Source: Limimaricola cinnabarinus (GTDB lineage Bacteria; Pseudomonadota; Alphaproteobacteria; Rhodobacterales; Rhodobacteraceae). From it: a stretch of 64,000 nucleotides of DNA. The notes under the pieces were generated by a model. The model ran no database searches. It worked only from the letters and a program-made list of their open reading frames with translations, and had not been told where the DNA came from. Positions 7,110-15,519 of the stretch are shown here, one piece after another; positions within the stretch are counted from its first letter, which is position 1; the number at the start of each line of letters is the position of its first letter. The position numbers were made by a program, and so were the translations under genes. The stretch lies in the NCBI RefSeq assembly GCF_002723615.1, contig NZ_KZ304957.1, positions 1 through 64,000 of the forward strand, in the 5' to 3' direction.

Positions 7110-8866
7110 GGCTGCACCAGCGGGCCGGGCTGGCCCAGATACTTGTTGATGATCGCATCCACCGACCAGTAGGCCAGCGCGCCGACCGTGCCCGTGGGGT
7201 TGTAGCCCGCGTTTTGCGGAAACAGCCCGGCCCCGGCGACGAAGAGGTTGGGCAGGTCCCAGCTCTGGCAATAGCGGTTGCACACGCTGGTCTTTGGGTC
7301 CGTGCCCATGATCGTGCCGCCGGTGTTGTGGGTGGTCTGGTAGGGCACCGAATCGTAGGAGCCCTTGCGCTCGGCCACCACCACGTCGCGCCCGCCCATG
7401 CCGCGCGCGATCTCCTCGGCGACCGGGGTGAGATGGGCGCTCAGCCGGCGGTCATTGAGGGTGAAGTCGAAGGTCATGCGCAGCAGCGGACGGCCATGCC
7501 GGTCGGTATAGGTCGGGTCGAGATCGAGATAGTTGCTGCGATGCGCCATCGAGGCGCCATGCACCCCCACCGAGGCGGTCTTGAGGAAGTTGGCCTGCAC
7601 CGCCTGCTTCCATTCGCTGCCCCAGCCGGGCACGCCCTCGGGGACGGGGTGGCTTTCGATCGGGCGGGCATTGGTGGTGTAGCAGGCGATGTAGCCGCCG
7701 CCGATGAAGCCGAGGCCGGTATGGTCGAAATTGTCGCCATTGTAATCGTCGGCCGCCATGCCCAGCGCCCCCGCCCCGACGAAGCCGTTGGTGTATTCCT
7801 CCTCGAAGAACACCGTGGCGCCCGACATCACCTGGTAGCAGTAGTTCTTGCCGACCACGCCCTCGCCCGTGCTCGGATCATAGGGCTCGCCGATCTGCGA
7901 CAGCAGCATCAGCCGGGTGTTCTCCAGCGGATAGGCGCAAAGCACGACGATCTCGGCGGGCTGGAAGAAGGTCTCGCCGCTGGTGTCGACATAGGTGACG
8001 CCCGTGGTCCGCGACCCGTCGGCCGATTTCTCGATCGACAGCACCTCGCTGTCGGTGCGCAGCGCGAAATTCGACCGCTTCATCAGCGCCGGGATGATCG
8101 TCGTCTGCGGCGAGGATTTCGAGTAGTTGCCGCAGCCATGCTTTTCGCAAAAGCCGCAATAGGTGCAGGGCGCCAGCTGCAGGCCCAGCGGGTTGACATA
8201 GGCGCGCGACATGTTGGCCGAAGGCACCGGGAAGGGGTTGAGCCCGACATTGCGCGCCGCCGCCTCGAAGCGGTCCTGCGAGAAGGTCATCTCCATCGGC
8301 GGGTTGGGATATTCGTCGCTGCGCGGCCCCTCGAAGGGGTTGCCGCCCGCGACGATGTCGCCGTTGAGGTTGCCCGCCTTGCCGCAGATGCCGCAGATCT
8401 TCTCGAAATAGTCGAAATGCGGCTCCAGCTCGTCATAGGTGACGCCGTAATCCTGAACCGTCATCCCCTCGGGCAGGGGGCCGTAGCGTTCCTCGTTATG
8501 GCTCTTGGCCACGAAATCCGAAGGCAGGAAGCGATAGGTCTGGCCGTTCCAGTGCACGCCCGACCCGCCGACGCCGTTGCCCGGCAGGAACGAGCCCCAG
8601 CTGCGCATCGGCAACGCGGTCTGGGCCGAGTTGTTGCGGAAGGTGACCGTCGATTGCGACGCCTCCTGGAACATGCCGTGCCGCCAGTAATAGCGCAGCT
8701 CGTCCTGCGCAAAGGTGGTGGCGAAATCCTTGGTCGTGTCGCGCCATGGCCCCCGTTCGAGAGCCAGCACGTCGAGCCCCGCATCGGTCAGCTTCTCGGC
8801 ATAGATCGCGCCGGTCCAGCCGAAGCCGACGAGAACCACGTCGACACCTGGGAGCTGTTTCGTCAT
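7106..8866 (-). CDS. GMC-family FAD dehydrogenase, large subunit
   Basis: Catalytic flavoprotein of a periplasmic polyol, sugar or sugar-acid dehydrogenase (GMC oxidoreductase). Seen: the FAD-binding VGFGWTG (residues 13-19), GNGVGGSGVHWNG (about 96-108), and the C-terminal HNTGGT with GYNPTGTVGALAYWS, containing the active-site histidine region and the FAD closing motif. A cysteine cluster CTYCGFCEKHGC (Cys234, 237, 240, 245) resembles the iron-sulfur site of bacterial FAD-dependent glucose dehydrogenase and related three-subunit enzymes. There is no signal peptide; such subunits are co-exported with the TAT-signal small subunit, encoded just upstream here. The substrate cannot be called from sequence. 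Confidence 0.9.
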   Translation of the reverse strand: MTKQLPGVDVVLVGFGWTGAIYAEKLTDAGLDVLALERGPWRDTTKDFATTFAQDELRYYWRHGMFQEASQSTVTFRNNSAQTALPMRSWGSFLPGNGVGGSGVHWNGQTYRFLPSDFVAKSHNEERYGPLPEGMTVQDYGVTYDELEPHFDYFEKICGICGKAGNLNGDIVAGGNPFEGPRSDEYPNPPMEMTFSQDRFEAAARNVGLNPFPVPSANMSRAYVNPLGLQLAPCTYCGFCEKHGCGNYSKSSPQTTIIPALMKRSNFALRTDSEVLSIEKSADGSRTTGVTYVDTSGETFFQPAEIVVLCAYPLENTRLMLLSQIGEPYDPSTGEGVVGKNYCYQVMSGATVFFEEEYTNGFVGAGALGMAADDYNGDNFDHTGLGFIGGGYIACYTTNARPIESHPVPEGVPGWGSEWKQAVQANFLKTASVGVHGASMAHRSNYLDLDPTYTDRHGRPLLRMTFDFTLNDRRLSAHLTPVAEEIARGMGGRDVVVAERKGSYDSVPYQTTHNTGGTIMGTDPKTSVCNRYCQSWDLPNLFVAGAGLFPQNAGYNPTGTVGALAYWSVDAIINKYLGQPGPLVQP

Positions 8867-8878
8867 TCCTCACCTCTC

Positions 8879-8920
8879 GGTCTTGGTCTCGGTCTGGGTC
8901 CCGGTCTGGGCTTCGGTCTC
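8879..8920. repeat. Seven tandem GGTCTN-type hexamers
   Basis: Seven consecutive six-base units on the plus strand read GGTCTT, GGTCTC, GGTCTG, GGTCCC, GGTCTG, GGCTTC, GGTCTC. They fill nearly all of the 52-bp spacer between the small-subunit and large-subunit genes and end in the small-subunit stop codon. The ribosome binding site of the large subunit (GAGGTGAGGA on the minus strand) lies just beside them. Confidence 0.75.
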
Positions 8921-9701
8921 AGGGGCTGCTCCAGCCGGGGCGGCCCATCAGGCTGACCGGCGGAAGCTCGATGCGCGCGCCGTTGTGGCCGACGAAGTCG
9001 CGGTAGTCGTAGCGGGTGCCGGGAAAGCCGATGTAGCGCCACGCCACCATGTCGCGGTTGCCGCCATAGAGCGGGTCGGCGAAGAAGCCCTCGATCGTGT
9101 TCTTCAGGATCAGGTCGAAGAAGGTCTTGGCCGACACCTCCGCAAAGGTGATCTCCTCCTCGTCCAGCCCCTTGAGCACCGCATCCTGCCGCTCCTCGGA
9201 AAGCGCGGCGAAACCGGCCTCGTAGGTGTTCCGGCAATGGGCCTCCAGCGCGGCGAGCGCGCGGCGATAGAGCTGCGCGGGCGGATGCTCGCTCTGGTAT
9301 CCTTGGGTGGCGGTCCCTTCGAGGAAGGGGCCTTGCATGTACCAATGCTGGCCGCGGCCGTAAAAGCCCGCCATCTGCCGGTCGAGAAAGGTCACCACGT
9401 CGGCCTCGGTCGCGCCCGGCCCGTCATCGCTGGGGATCAGCCGCGCGCAGATCGCCGCCACCGCCTCGCGCTCCGCCGGGGTGAAGAAGGAGGCCTCCGT
9501 CGTGCCGTAATAGGGCGGCTGGCCCCTGAGCGGCGACCACGGCATTCCCTCGCCGCGCCCGTATTCGGCTGCGTAGAGCGCGGACGGCACCGCGATGGCG
9601 GTGCCGCCGAACAGCATGGCCTTCAGAACCTTGCGTCGTGTCGGAGAAAACAAGCCACCTCTCCTGTCTCTGCTAGCTACGGTTGCACGGGTTCCCGACA
9701 C
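8919..9701 (-). CDS. TAT-exported small subunit of the dehydrogenase (gluconate 2-dehydrogenase subunit 3 family)
   Basis: The 260-residue protein begins with a polar region and a twin-arginine-type signal (TRRKVLKAMLFGG, about 21-33) followed by a hydrophobic stretch and ALYAAE. The body contains the helical pattern of the gluconate 2-dehydrogenase subunit 3 family: ERIEAVAAICARLIP-like segment at about 75-90, AALEAHCRNTYEAGF, and KTFFDLILKNTIEGFFADPLYGGN (given in part) near the end. In this family the small subunit carries the GMC large subunit across the membrane. It is the first gene of the dehydrogenase unit; the promoter must lie in the gap beyond 9701. Confidence 0.85.
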   Translation of the reverse strand: MSGTRATVASRDRRGGLFSPTRRKVLKAMLFGGTAIAVPSALYAAEYGRGEGMPWSPLRGQPPYYGTTEASFFTPAEREAVAAICARLIPSDDGPGATEADVVTFLDRQMAGFYGRGQHWYMQGPFLEGTATQGYQSEHPPAQLYRRALAALEAHCRNTYEAGFAALSEERQDAVLKGLDEEEITFAEVSAKTFFDLILKNTIEGFFADPLYGGNRDMVAWRYIGFPGTRYDYRDFVGHNGARIELPPVSLMGRPGWSSP

Positions 9702-10439
9702 GAACTGTATCGGGCCGCGGGACCGTCAAGGGATTCGGCGGCCGAACGGGGCCGGATCTTCAACTTGCGGGAAAGCGCGGCTCCCGGCTCCCGGCGCATA
9801 GCAGCGCAGGCGCATGGCAAGGCCCGATCCCGAGGCCAGTTTCGGCCGGAATCTCGCGGCAGGCGGCGCAGCGCTCGAGGTGCCGCGTGGCACCAGCCGT
9901 CAGCGCCCCCCCTATTGCCCCCGTGCGGCCCGGGCGGGCGGGGCGGTCAGAACGCCAATTCGAATCAAATGCTGCCGGTCCGCGCCCTGTGGCTGGCAAC
10001 GATTCGCCCCGTGGTCCGATACTGTTTCCGGTTTGGCGCAAGTTCGGCGAGAGGCCGGCGCCGGTCATGACAAGGCCGCCATCCTGCCGGGCGGTCGCCG
10101 CAAAGCCGCCCCAATCCTGAGCGCGGTGGAGAGGCATTGGGCTGAGGCGCGGGACTTAAGTATAGGTAAGGTTTCCCGACGGCGATCAAATCGGCATCAA
10201 TGAGAAGGGCCGTTTCCCGCCCGTGCCCAATCAGGGCACGGCAATGTGAGGTGTCGGCCCGCGTCGGAGCGCGTTTTTCGGTGTGATTTCGGCAATTTGG
10301 TGGCCGCGTGCCGCTTGGTTTCACCGCCCGAGCTTTGACCATGGGTAGGTGAAATATAGGTTCGATGGCACGCGGGGTGCGCGGGATCGGTTGCCCCGGT
10401 CACCGCTTTGATCGGTGCAGGCGAAGGGACGGTTTTTTG
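9702..10439. other. 738-bp intergenic region between divergent operons
   Basis: This gap separates the minus-strand dehydrogenase genes from the plus-strand polysaccharide locus and must contain both promoters. Several open frames cross it, but none has a ribosome binding site or recognisable protein features. A perfect stem CGTGCCC (10222-10228) / GGGCACG (10234-10240) with loop AATCA is present. The right half is clearly more AT-rich than the rest of the window, and a TTGACC (10335-10340) lies 14 bases from TATAGG (10355-10360), too close for a standard sigma-70 promoter. Nothing else is recognised. Confidence 0.6.
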
Positions 10440-11183
10440 ATGACAAGTATCTTTGTGGTCGACGGACGAGCGAACAACATCTCTCGCGCGATACCGCGGC
10501 GCGAGCATGCCGCATCGGACAGGCTGGCCATCGGCGCGGCCGAAACGGGGCGGGACGGCCTGCTGCCGCGCCCGGAAGGGCTCTACCACCGCCGCTTCAA
10601 GCGCTGGATCGACCTGCTGTTCACCGCGCTGGTCTTCGTGCCGGTGTCGCTCCTGGTGCTGCTGATCGCCGGTCTCGTGGCGCTCGATGGCGGGCGGCCC
10701 TTCTATGCGCAGCGCCGGGTCGGGCTCGCCGGGCGCAGCTTCACCATGTACAAGATCCGCACCATGGTTCCCGATGCCGATGCCGTGCTCGAGCGGCATC
10801 TCGCAAGGAACCCGGCCGACCGGATCGAATGGGACCATCACCAGAAGCTGCGCAACGATCCGCGGATCACCCGGATCGGGCGGCTCTTGCGCCGCAGCTC
10901 GCTCGACGAGCTGCCGCAGTTCTTCAACGTGCTGCGCGGCGAGATGGCGCTGGTCGGGCCGCGCCCCTTCCTGCCCGAACAGCAGGCCTATTATCCCGGC
11001 ACGGAATACTACGCCATGCGGCCCGGCATCACCGGCTTCTGGCAGACCTCGGTGCGCAACGAGGCAAGCTTCGTGCAGCGCGCCGCCTATGATCGCAGCT
11101 ATTACCACGCGCTCTCGCCGATGACCGATCTGCGGGTGATCGGGCGGACGCTACGGGTCGTGCTGCGCGGCACCGGCCTCTGA
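10440..11183 (+). CDS. Undecaprenyl-phosphate sugar-1-phosphate transferase (ExoY/WcaJ-like)
   Basis: Initiating phosphoglycosyl transferase that moves a sugar-1-phosphate from a nucleotide sugar to undecaprenyl phosphate in the inner membrane, starting repeat-unit assembly. The 247-residue protein has a cationic N-terminus, one hydrophobic segment (about 56-75), then the family motifs PFYAQRRVGL, FTMYKIRTM, RRSSLDELPQFFNVLRGEM and LVGPRPFLPE, with the catalytic Asp-Glu pair in LDELPQ. One helix plus catalytic domain matches the short ExoY type rather than the long WbaP type. The ATG at 10440 is preceded by GAAGGGA. It is the first gene of the locus. Confidence 0.92.
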   Translation: MTSIFVVDGRANNISRAIPRREHAASDRLAIGAAETGRDGLLPRPEGLYHRRFKRWIDLLFTALVFVPVSLLVLLIAGLVALDGGRPFYAQRRVGLAGRSFTMYKIRTMVPDADAVLERHLARNPADRIEWDHHQKLRNDPRITRIGRLLRRSSLDELPQFFNVLRGEMALVGPRPFLPEQQAYYPGTEYYAMRPGITGFWQTSVRNEASFVQRAAYDRSYYHALSPMTDLRVIGRTLRVVLRGTGL

Positions 11184-11321
11184 AGCGTTCGGGTTCGCGC
11201 CATCCTCTGCCCGGTGGCGCGGCCCAATGCGCCGCCATGCGCCCCTTCGCGCCACGGCCCTGCCATCGCCGCGGCTTCGTGATATGCCATGGCGTGACGC
11301 GGAACACGGGACCGGCCTGAC

Positions 11322-12710
11322 ATGCCCAATGCCATAGCCTCGATCGCCCTGCTGGTCTGGCCGCTCGTCACGCTGGCGCTCTTCGTGCGGCTGAGCCCCG
11401 AACGCGCGCTGCTGGCGAGCCTCATTGGCGGCTATCTTCTGCTGCCGCCGATGCCCGCCGAGTTCGACCTGCCGCTGCTGCCCTCGCTCAACAAGAGCAC
11501 CATCCCGAGCCTGTCGGTGCTGGCGGCCGCGGTGATGCTGGGCCGGCTGCGCGTGATGCAGCTCGTGCCGCGCCATCCCTTGATGCTGATCGCGCTGGCG
11601 GTCTACCTGCTGTCGCCGCTGATGACGGTGCTGGGCAATGACGATGCGCTGCGCTACGGCCCCCGGCTGGTGCCGGGGCTGCGCCTGGCCGAGGTGCCGG
11701 GTCTGGTGATCGTGCAGTTCCTGCTGGTGGTGCCCTTGCTGATGGCGCGGGTCTTCCTGGGCCGGGGGGAGGATCACCGGCTGCTGCTCTGGGCCATCCT
11801 GCTGGGCGGGCTGGCCTACACGCTGCCGATCCTGATCGAGGTCCGGCTCAGCCCGCAGCTCAACATCTGGACCTATGGCTATTTCCAGCACAGCTTCAGC
11901 CAGATGATCCGCGGCGACGGGTTCAGGCCGATCGTGTTTCTCTATCACGGGCTATGGGTCGCGTTCTACGTGGCGATGGCGGTGCTGGCCGCGACGGGGC
12001 TCGCGCGCGCGGCGCGGGGGCGCGAGGCGGTGGCGCTGTGGGGCGCGGCGGCGGGGCTCGGCGTGGTGCTGGTGCTGTGCAAATCGCTGGCGGCGCTTCT
12101 CTACACCATGGTGCTGGCACCGGTGCTGGCGCTGGCGCCGCGGCGGTTGCAGCTCTTCGGCGCGGCGGCGATGGCGCTGCTGGCGCTGGGCTACCCGCTG
12201 CTCAAGGGCGCCGATCTGGTGCCGCAGGAGCAGATCCTCGCCTTCGCCGAAAGCATCCACCCGGACCGGGCGCAATCCGTGGGCTTTCGCTTCGACAACG
12301 AGGACATGCTGCTCGAGCGCGTCTGGGAGCGGCCGGTCTTCGGCTGGGGGATCTGGGGGCGCAACCAGATCTACGATGCCGAAAGCGGCCGCGAGCTGAG
12401 CGTCACCGATGGCCGCTGGCTGGTGGTGATCGGCATCTTCGGCTGGGCCGGTTTCCTGGCCGAGTTCGGCCTGCTCGCCGGACCGGTGCTGCTGCTGTGG
12501 TGGCGGGGCCGCGACGCCGCGCTCGATGCGGCCAGCGTGACGCTGGCGGTGATCCTGGGAATGAACCTCGTGGACATGCTGCCCAATGCGACGCTGACGC
12601 CGCTGACCTTCCTTGCCGCGGGCGCGCTTCTGGGCCGGGTGGAGGCGCTGTCGGTGCGAAACCGGCGCGCCCTGGCCCCCGCGCACCCCCCGATCCGGAC
12701 GGTGCTGTGA
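11322..12710 (+). CDS. O-antigen polymerase/ligase-like membrane protein
   Basis: The 462-residue protein has about ten to twelve hydrophobic helices and a large periplasmic loop around residues 300-370 carrying FRFDNEDMLLERVWERPVFG and GWGIWGRN. Such a loop followed by two or three helices is typical of the Wzy/WaaL/ExoQ superfamily, where a short motif near conserved Arg and His residues handles undecaprenyl-linked glycans. In this locus polymerisation of repeat units is the likeliest role. It ends with a GTGA overlap with the next gene. The exact reaction cannot be told apart from ligation by sequence alone. Confidence 0.8.
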   Translation: MPNAIASIALLVWPLVTLALFVRLSPERALLASLIGGYLLLPPMPAEFDLPLLPSLNKSTIPSLSVLAAAVMLGRLRVMQLVPRHPLMLIALAVYLLSPLMTVLGNDDALRYGPRLVPGLRLAEVPGLVIVQFLLVVPLLMARVFLGRGEDHRLLLWAILLGGLAYTLPILIEVRLSPQLNIWTYGYFQHSFSQMIRGDGFRPIVFLYHGLWVAFYVAMAVLAATGLARAARGREAVALWGAAAGLGVVLVLCKSLAALLYTMVLAPVLALAPRRLQLFGAAAMALLALGYPLLKGADLVPQEQILAFAESIHPDRAQSVGFRFDNEDMLLERVWERPVFGWGIWGRNQIYDAESGRELSVTDGRWLVVIGIFGWAGFLAEFGLLAGPVLLLWWRGRDAALDAASVTLAVILGMNLVDMLPNATLTPLTFLAAGALLGRVEALSVRNRRALAPAHPPIRTVL

Positions 12711-14683
12711 GCGGCGCGCGGCCCGCCCCGGCATGGCGCGCCCCGGCGGCGCTTCTCCTGTGGCTCGCCTTGGCCATGGCGGCCATGGCGGGCGCCGCGA
12801 TGGGCCGCGGCGCCGCCGCAGAGCCCGCCGCAGAGCCCGCCCCAGTGCTGGGCATGAACCTCGCGCCCATCTCCGACTGGTCGACCGAACATCCCTTTCT
12901 CGACCTGATGAAAAGCTCGCGCCCCTGGCTCGGTCACCTGCCGGGCCGCTGGGGCGGGGTGGAGCCCGAGGCGCTGCTGGCGGCGGGCCATGTCGATGCG
13001 GGCGGGCACCTGCTCTCCATCCCGCCCGAGGTGGAGCATGTCGGCACGCTGATCCTCACCGATCAGCCCGAGGCGGCGGTCTCGCTCGCCGGGCGCTACG
13101 TGCTGCGGCATGAGGGGCGGGGCGAGATCTCGGTCGGTGGCCGCGCGCAAGAGGTGAGCCGCGCCCCCGGCGAGATCCGCTTCGACTACACCCCCGGTCA
13201 CGGCGCGGTCGAGATCGAGATCGCCGCGATCGACGCGCAGGATCCGCTGCGCGACATCAGCGTGGTGCGCGAGGATCGCCTGTCGCATGCCGCGGCGGGC
13301 GCGCTGTTCAACCCCGACTGGCTGGCGCGCGTGTCGCGGCTGCGCCTGCTGCGGGTCATGGACTGGATGGGGACCAACGGCTCGAAGGCGCAACATTGGC
13401 AGGACAGGCCGCGCCCGGCGGACCAGCGCTGGACCGAAGCCGTGCCCGCGGAGGTGCTGGCGCGGCTGGCCAACGAGATCGGCGCCGATCTGTGGGTGAC
13501 GCTGCCGCATCTGGCCGATGACGCCTATGTGCGCGGCTTCGCGCGCTTGATGTATGAGGCGCTCGACCCGCGGCTCAGGATCCATGCGGAATGGTCAAAC
13601 GAGGTATGGAATTTCGGCTTCCGGCAGGCGAAATGGGCCGAAGAGCAGGCGGCGGCGCGCTGGGGCGAGGCGGCGCCGGGCGACGCATGGATGCAGGTCG
13701 CCGGGAGGCGCGCGGCGCAGGTGGCCGATATCTGGGCCGAAGTTTTCGGCGCGCAGGCCGAGGCGCGGCTGGTGCGGGTGATCGGGGTGCAGACCGGCTG
13801 GCGCGGGCTCGAAGCGGCGGCGCTCGAAGCGCCGCTGGCGGTGGCGGAGGGCGCGCGCCCGCCGGCCCAAAGCTTCGACGCCTATGCGGTGACGGGCTAT
13901 GTCGGCCATGACGTGGCGCGCGACGATGATCTGCCCGGGCTGCGCCGGGCGCTCGCGCGCGGCACCGCCGCCGAGCGGGTGCTGGAGATGCTGCGCGCCG
14001 ATGCCGCCGATCTGACGGGGCGGTTCTGGCCCCATCACGCGCGCGTCGCCGCGCGGCACGGGCTGCGGCTGGTGATGTATGAGGCCGGGCCGCACATGGC
14101 CGCCGGGGCGGCGGGGCGCGAGGATGACGCGATCACCGATTTCCTCGCCGAGATCTCGCATGCGCCAGAGGTCGCGGCGCTGGTCGAGGCGCTGTTTGAG
14201 AGCTGGACCGCGCTCGGCGGCACGCAGGTCACCGCCTATCACGACATCGGCTGGCCCTCGCGCTGGGGCAGCTGGGGCGCGCTGCGCCATATCGACGACG
14301 ACACGCCGCGCTGGCAAAGCCTGATGCGCTACAACCGCTCGGGCGCCGATTGGGAAAGCCGCGCGCCGGGCAGCTTCGAGGACGGGGTGACGCTGCGCGG
14401 CGGCGCGGCGGCCGAGCGGCTGGTCGGTACGCCCGAGGAGGACCTGCTGCTGGCCGGCGGCGGCAACGACATCGTGCTGGCCGGGCCGGGCGACCGGGTC
14501 GATGGCGGGGCGGGGTATGACCGGCTGGTGTTGCCGGAGGCGCTGCGCGGCGCGCCCGTGGCGTGGCAGGGCGCGCGGCTTGCGATCGGGCAGGGGCGGG
14601 GGCGCATTCTCGTGGCCGGCATCGAGGAGATCGCCTATGGCACCGACATGCAGGCACAGCCCGTGCCGGAGCGGCCCAGATGA
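12707..14683 (+). CDS. Secreted glycoside-hydrolase-like protein with calcium-repeat-like tail
   Basis: A 658-residue protein starting at GTG within the previous stop (GTGA). It has a signal peptide (hydrophobic about 16-33) followed by an Ala/Glu/Pro repeat, then GMNLAPISDWSTEHPFLDL. The central part carries AEWSNEVWNF, whose Asn-Glu resembles the acid/base motif of clan GH-A hydrolases, and about 155 residues later VMYEAGPH, a plausible nucleophile. Near the C-terminus, TPEEDLLLAGGGNDIVLAG and VDGGAGYDRL form one to two RTX-like calcium-binding nonapeptides. I infer a polysaccharide-processing or depolymerising enzyme acting outside the cytoplasm on this locus's glycan. Catalysis is unproven. 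Confidence 0.7.
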   Translation: MSGARPAPAWRAPAALLLWLALAMAAMAGAAMGRGAAAEPAAEPAPVLGMNLAPISDWSTEHPFLDLMKSSRPWLGHLPGRWGGVEPEALLAAGHVDAGGHLLSIPPEVEHVGTLILTDQPEAAVSLAGRYVLRHEGRGEISVGGRAQEVSRAPGEIRFDYTPGHGAVEIEIAAIDAQDPLRDISVVREDRLSHAAAGALFNPDWLARVSRLRLLRVMDWMGTNGSKAQHWQDRPRPADQRWTEAVPAEVLARLANEIGADLWVTLPHLADDAYVRGFARLMYEALDPRLRIHAEWSNEVWNFGFRQAKWAEEQAAARWGEAAPGDAWMQVAGRRAAQVADIWAEVFGAQAEARLVRVIGVQTGWRGLEAAALEAPLAVAEGARPPAQSFDAYAVTGYVGHDVARDDDLPGLRRALARGTAAERVLEMLRADAADLTGRFWPHHARVAARHGLRLVMYEAGPHMAAGAAGREDDAITDFLAEISHAPEVAALVEALFESWTALGGTQVTAYHDIGWPSRWGSWGALRHIDDDTPRWQSLMRYNRSGADWESRAPGSFEDGVTLRGGAAAERLVGTPEEDLLLAGGGNDIVLAGPGDRVDGGAGYDRLVLPEALRGAPVAWQGARLAIGQGRGRILVAGIEEIAYGTDMQAQPVPERPR

Positions 14684-15519
14684 GCGCAGCGACCCCGATG
14701 GAGATCCTGATCCCCGCCAGCAACGAGGCGGCGCTGATCGGCGGTTGCCTGTCGGCGCTCGCGGCTTCCGCGCCGCCGCCCGGCCCGGTCGGCGTCACCG
14801 TCATCGCCAATGGCTGCCATGACGCCACCGCCGCGCAGGCGCGGCGCTTCTCGCAGGTCTTCGCAAAGAAGGGCTGGCGCCTGCGGGTGATCGAGCTGGC
14901 GCAAGGCTCCAAGATCGCGGCGCTCAACGCGGGCGAGGCCGGTCTGCCGCCCGGCGCGATCCGGGTCTATCTCGATGCCGATGTCACCGTTTCGCCCCGG
15001 CTGATCGCGGGGCTTCACGCCGCGCTCGACCGGCCGGGCGCGCTCTATGCCAGCGGCCGGCCGCGGATCACCGGGCGGGGCCGCGTCGCGCGCGCCTATG
15101 CGCGGCTCTGGGCGCGGCTGCCCTTCATGCGCCACGGCGTGCCGGGCTGCGGCGTCTTCGCGGTGAACGCCCGAGGCCGGGGCCGCTGGGGCCGGTTTCC
15201 CGATCTCATCTCGGATGACGGTTTCGTGCGGCTGCAATTTTGCCCCGAAGAGCGCTGCGACGTGCCCGCCACCTATGACTGGCCCGTGGCCGAGGGCTGG
15301 CGCGCGCTGGTGCGGGTGCGGCGGCGGCAGGATGCGGGCATGCGCGAGCTGGCGGCGCGGCACCCCGAGATCATGTCGCGCGAGGACAAGCCGCCCCTGG
15401 GCGCCTCGGGTGCCGCGCGGCTGGCGCTGCGCGATCCGCTGGGCTTCGCGGTCTACGGTGCGGTGGCGCTTGGCGTCCGGCTGCGGCCCGCCGGTCGGGG
15501 CTGGAGCCGCGGGCGATGA
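14680..15519 (+). CDS. Family 2 glycosyltransferase
   Basis: Transfers a sugar from a nucleotide donor to a growing glycan at the cytoplasmic membrane face. The 279-residue protein has a GT-A start (EILIPASNEAALIGGCLSAL), VIANGCHDAT, KIAALNAGEA and the metal-binding YLDADVT (DxD) at about residue 105, followed by ISDDGFVRLQ as the acceptor/catalytic acid region and a weakly hydrophobic C-terminal segment. The ATG overlaps the preceding stop (ATGA), and the stop overlaps the start of the flippase gene, so it is embedded in the coupled polysaccharide run. Sugar specificity cannot be assigned. Confidence 0.88.
   Translation: MSAATPMEILIPASNEAALIGGCLSALAASAPPPGPVGVTVIANGCHDATAAQARRFSQVFAKKGWRLRVIELAQGSKIAALNAGEAGLPPGAIRVYLDADVTVSPRLIAGLHAALDRPGALYASGRPRITGRGRVARAYARLWARLPFMRHGVPGCGVFAVNARGRGRWGRFPDLISDDGFVRLQFCPEERCDVPATYDWPVAEGWRALVRVRRRQDAGMRELAARHPEIMSREDKPPLGASGAARLALRDPLGFAVYGAVALGVRLRPAGRGWSRGR

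Noticed and set aside
9683-10203. Short plus-strand open frames in the 738-bp gap
   Set aside because: No ribosome binding site and no hydrophobic or domain pattern; composition resembles translated noncoding GC-rich DNA.
10335-10360. TTGACC/TATAGG pair as a promoter for the polysaccharide locus
   Set aside because: The 14-base spacer is too short for a standard sigma-70 promoter, so it is mentioned only in the gap description.
10197-11108. A 303-codon minus-strand open frame overlapping the first polysaccharide gene
   Set aside because: It is antisense to a clear ExoY-type transferase and has no recognisable features.
11954-12706. Upstream extension of the glycoside-hydrolase-like gene into the polymerase gene
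   Set aside because: The extension is out-of-frame shadow of the polymerase gene; the GTG at 12707 overlaps the polymerase stop and directly precedes a signal peptide.
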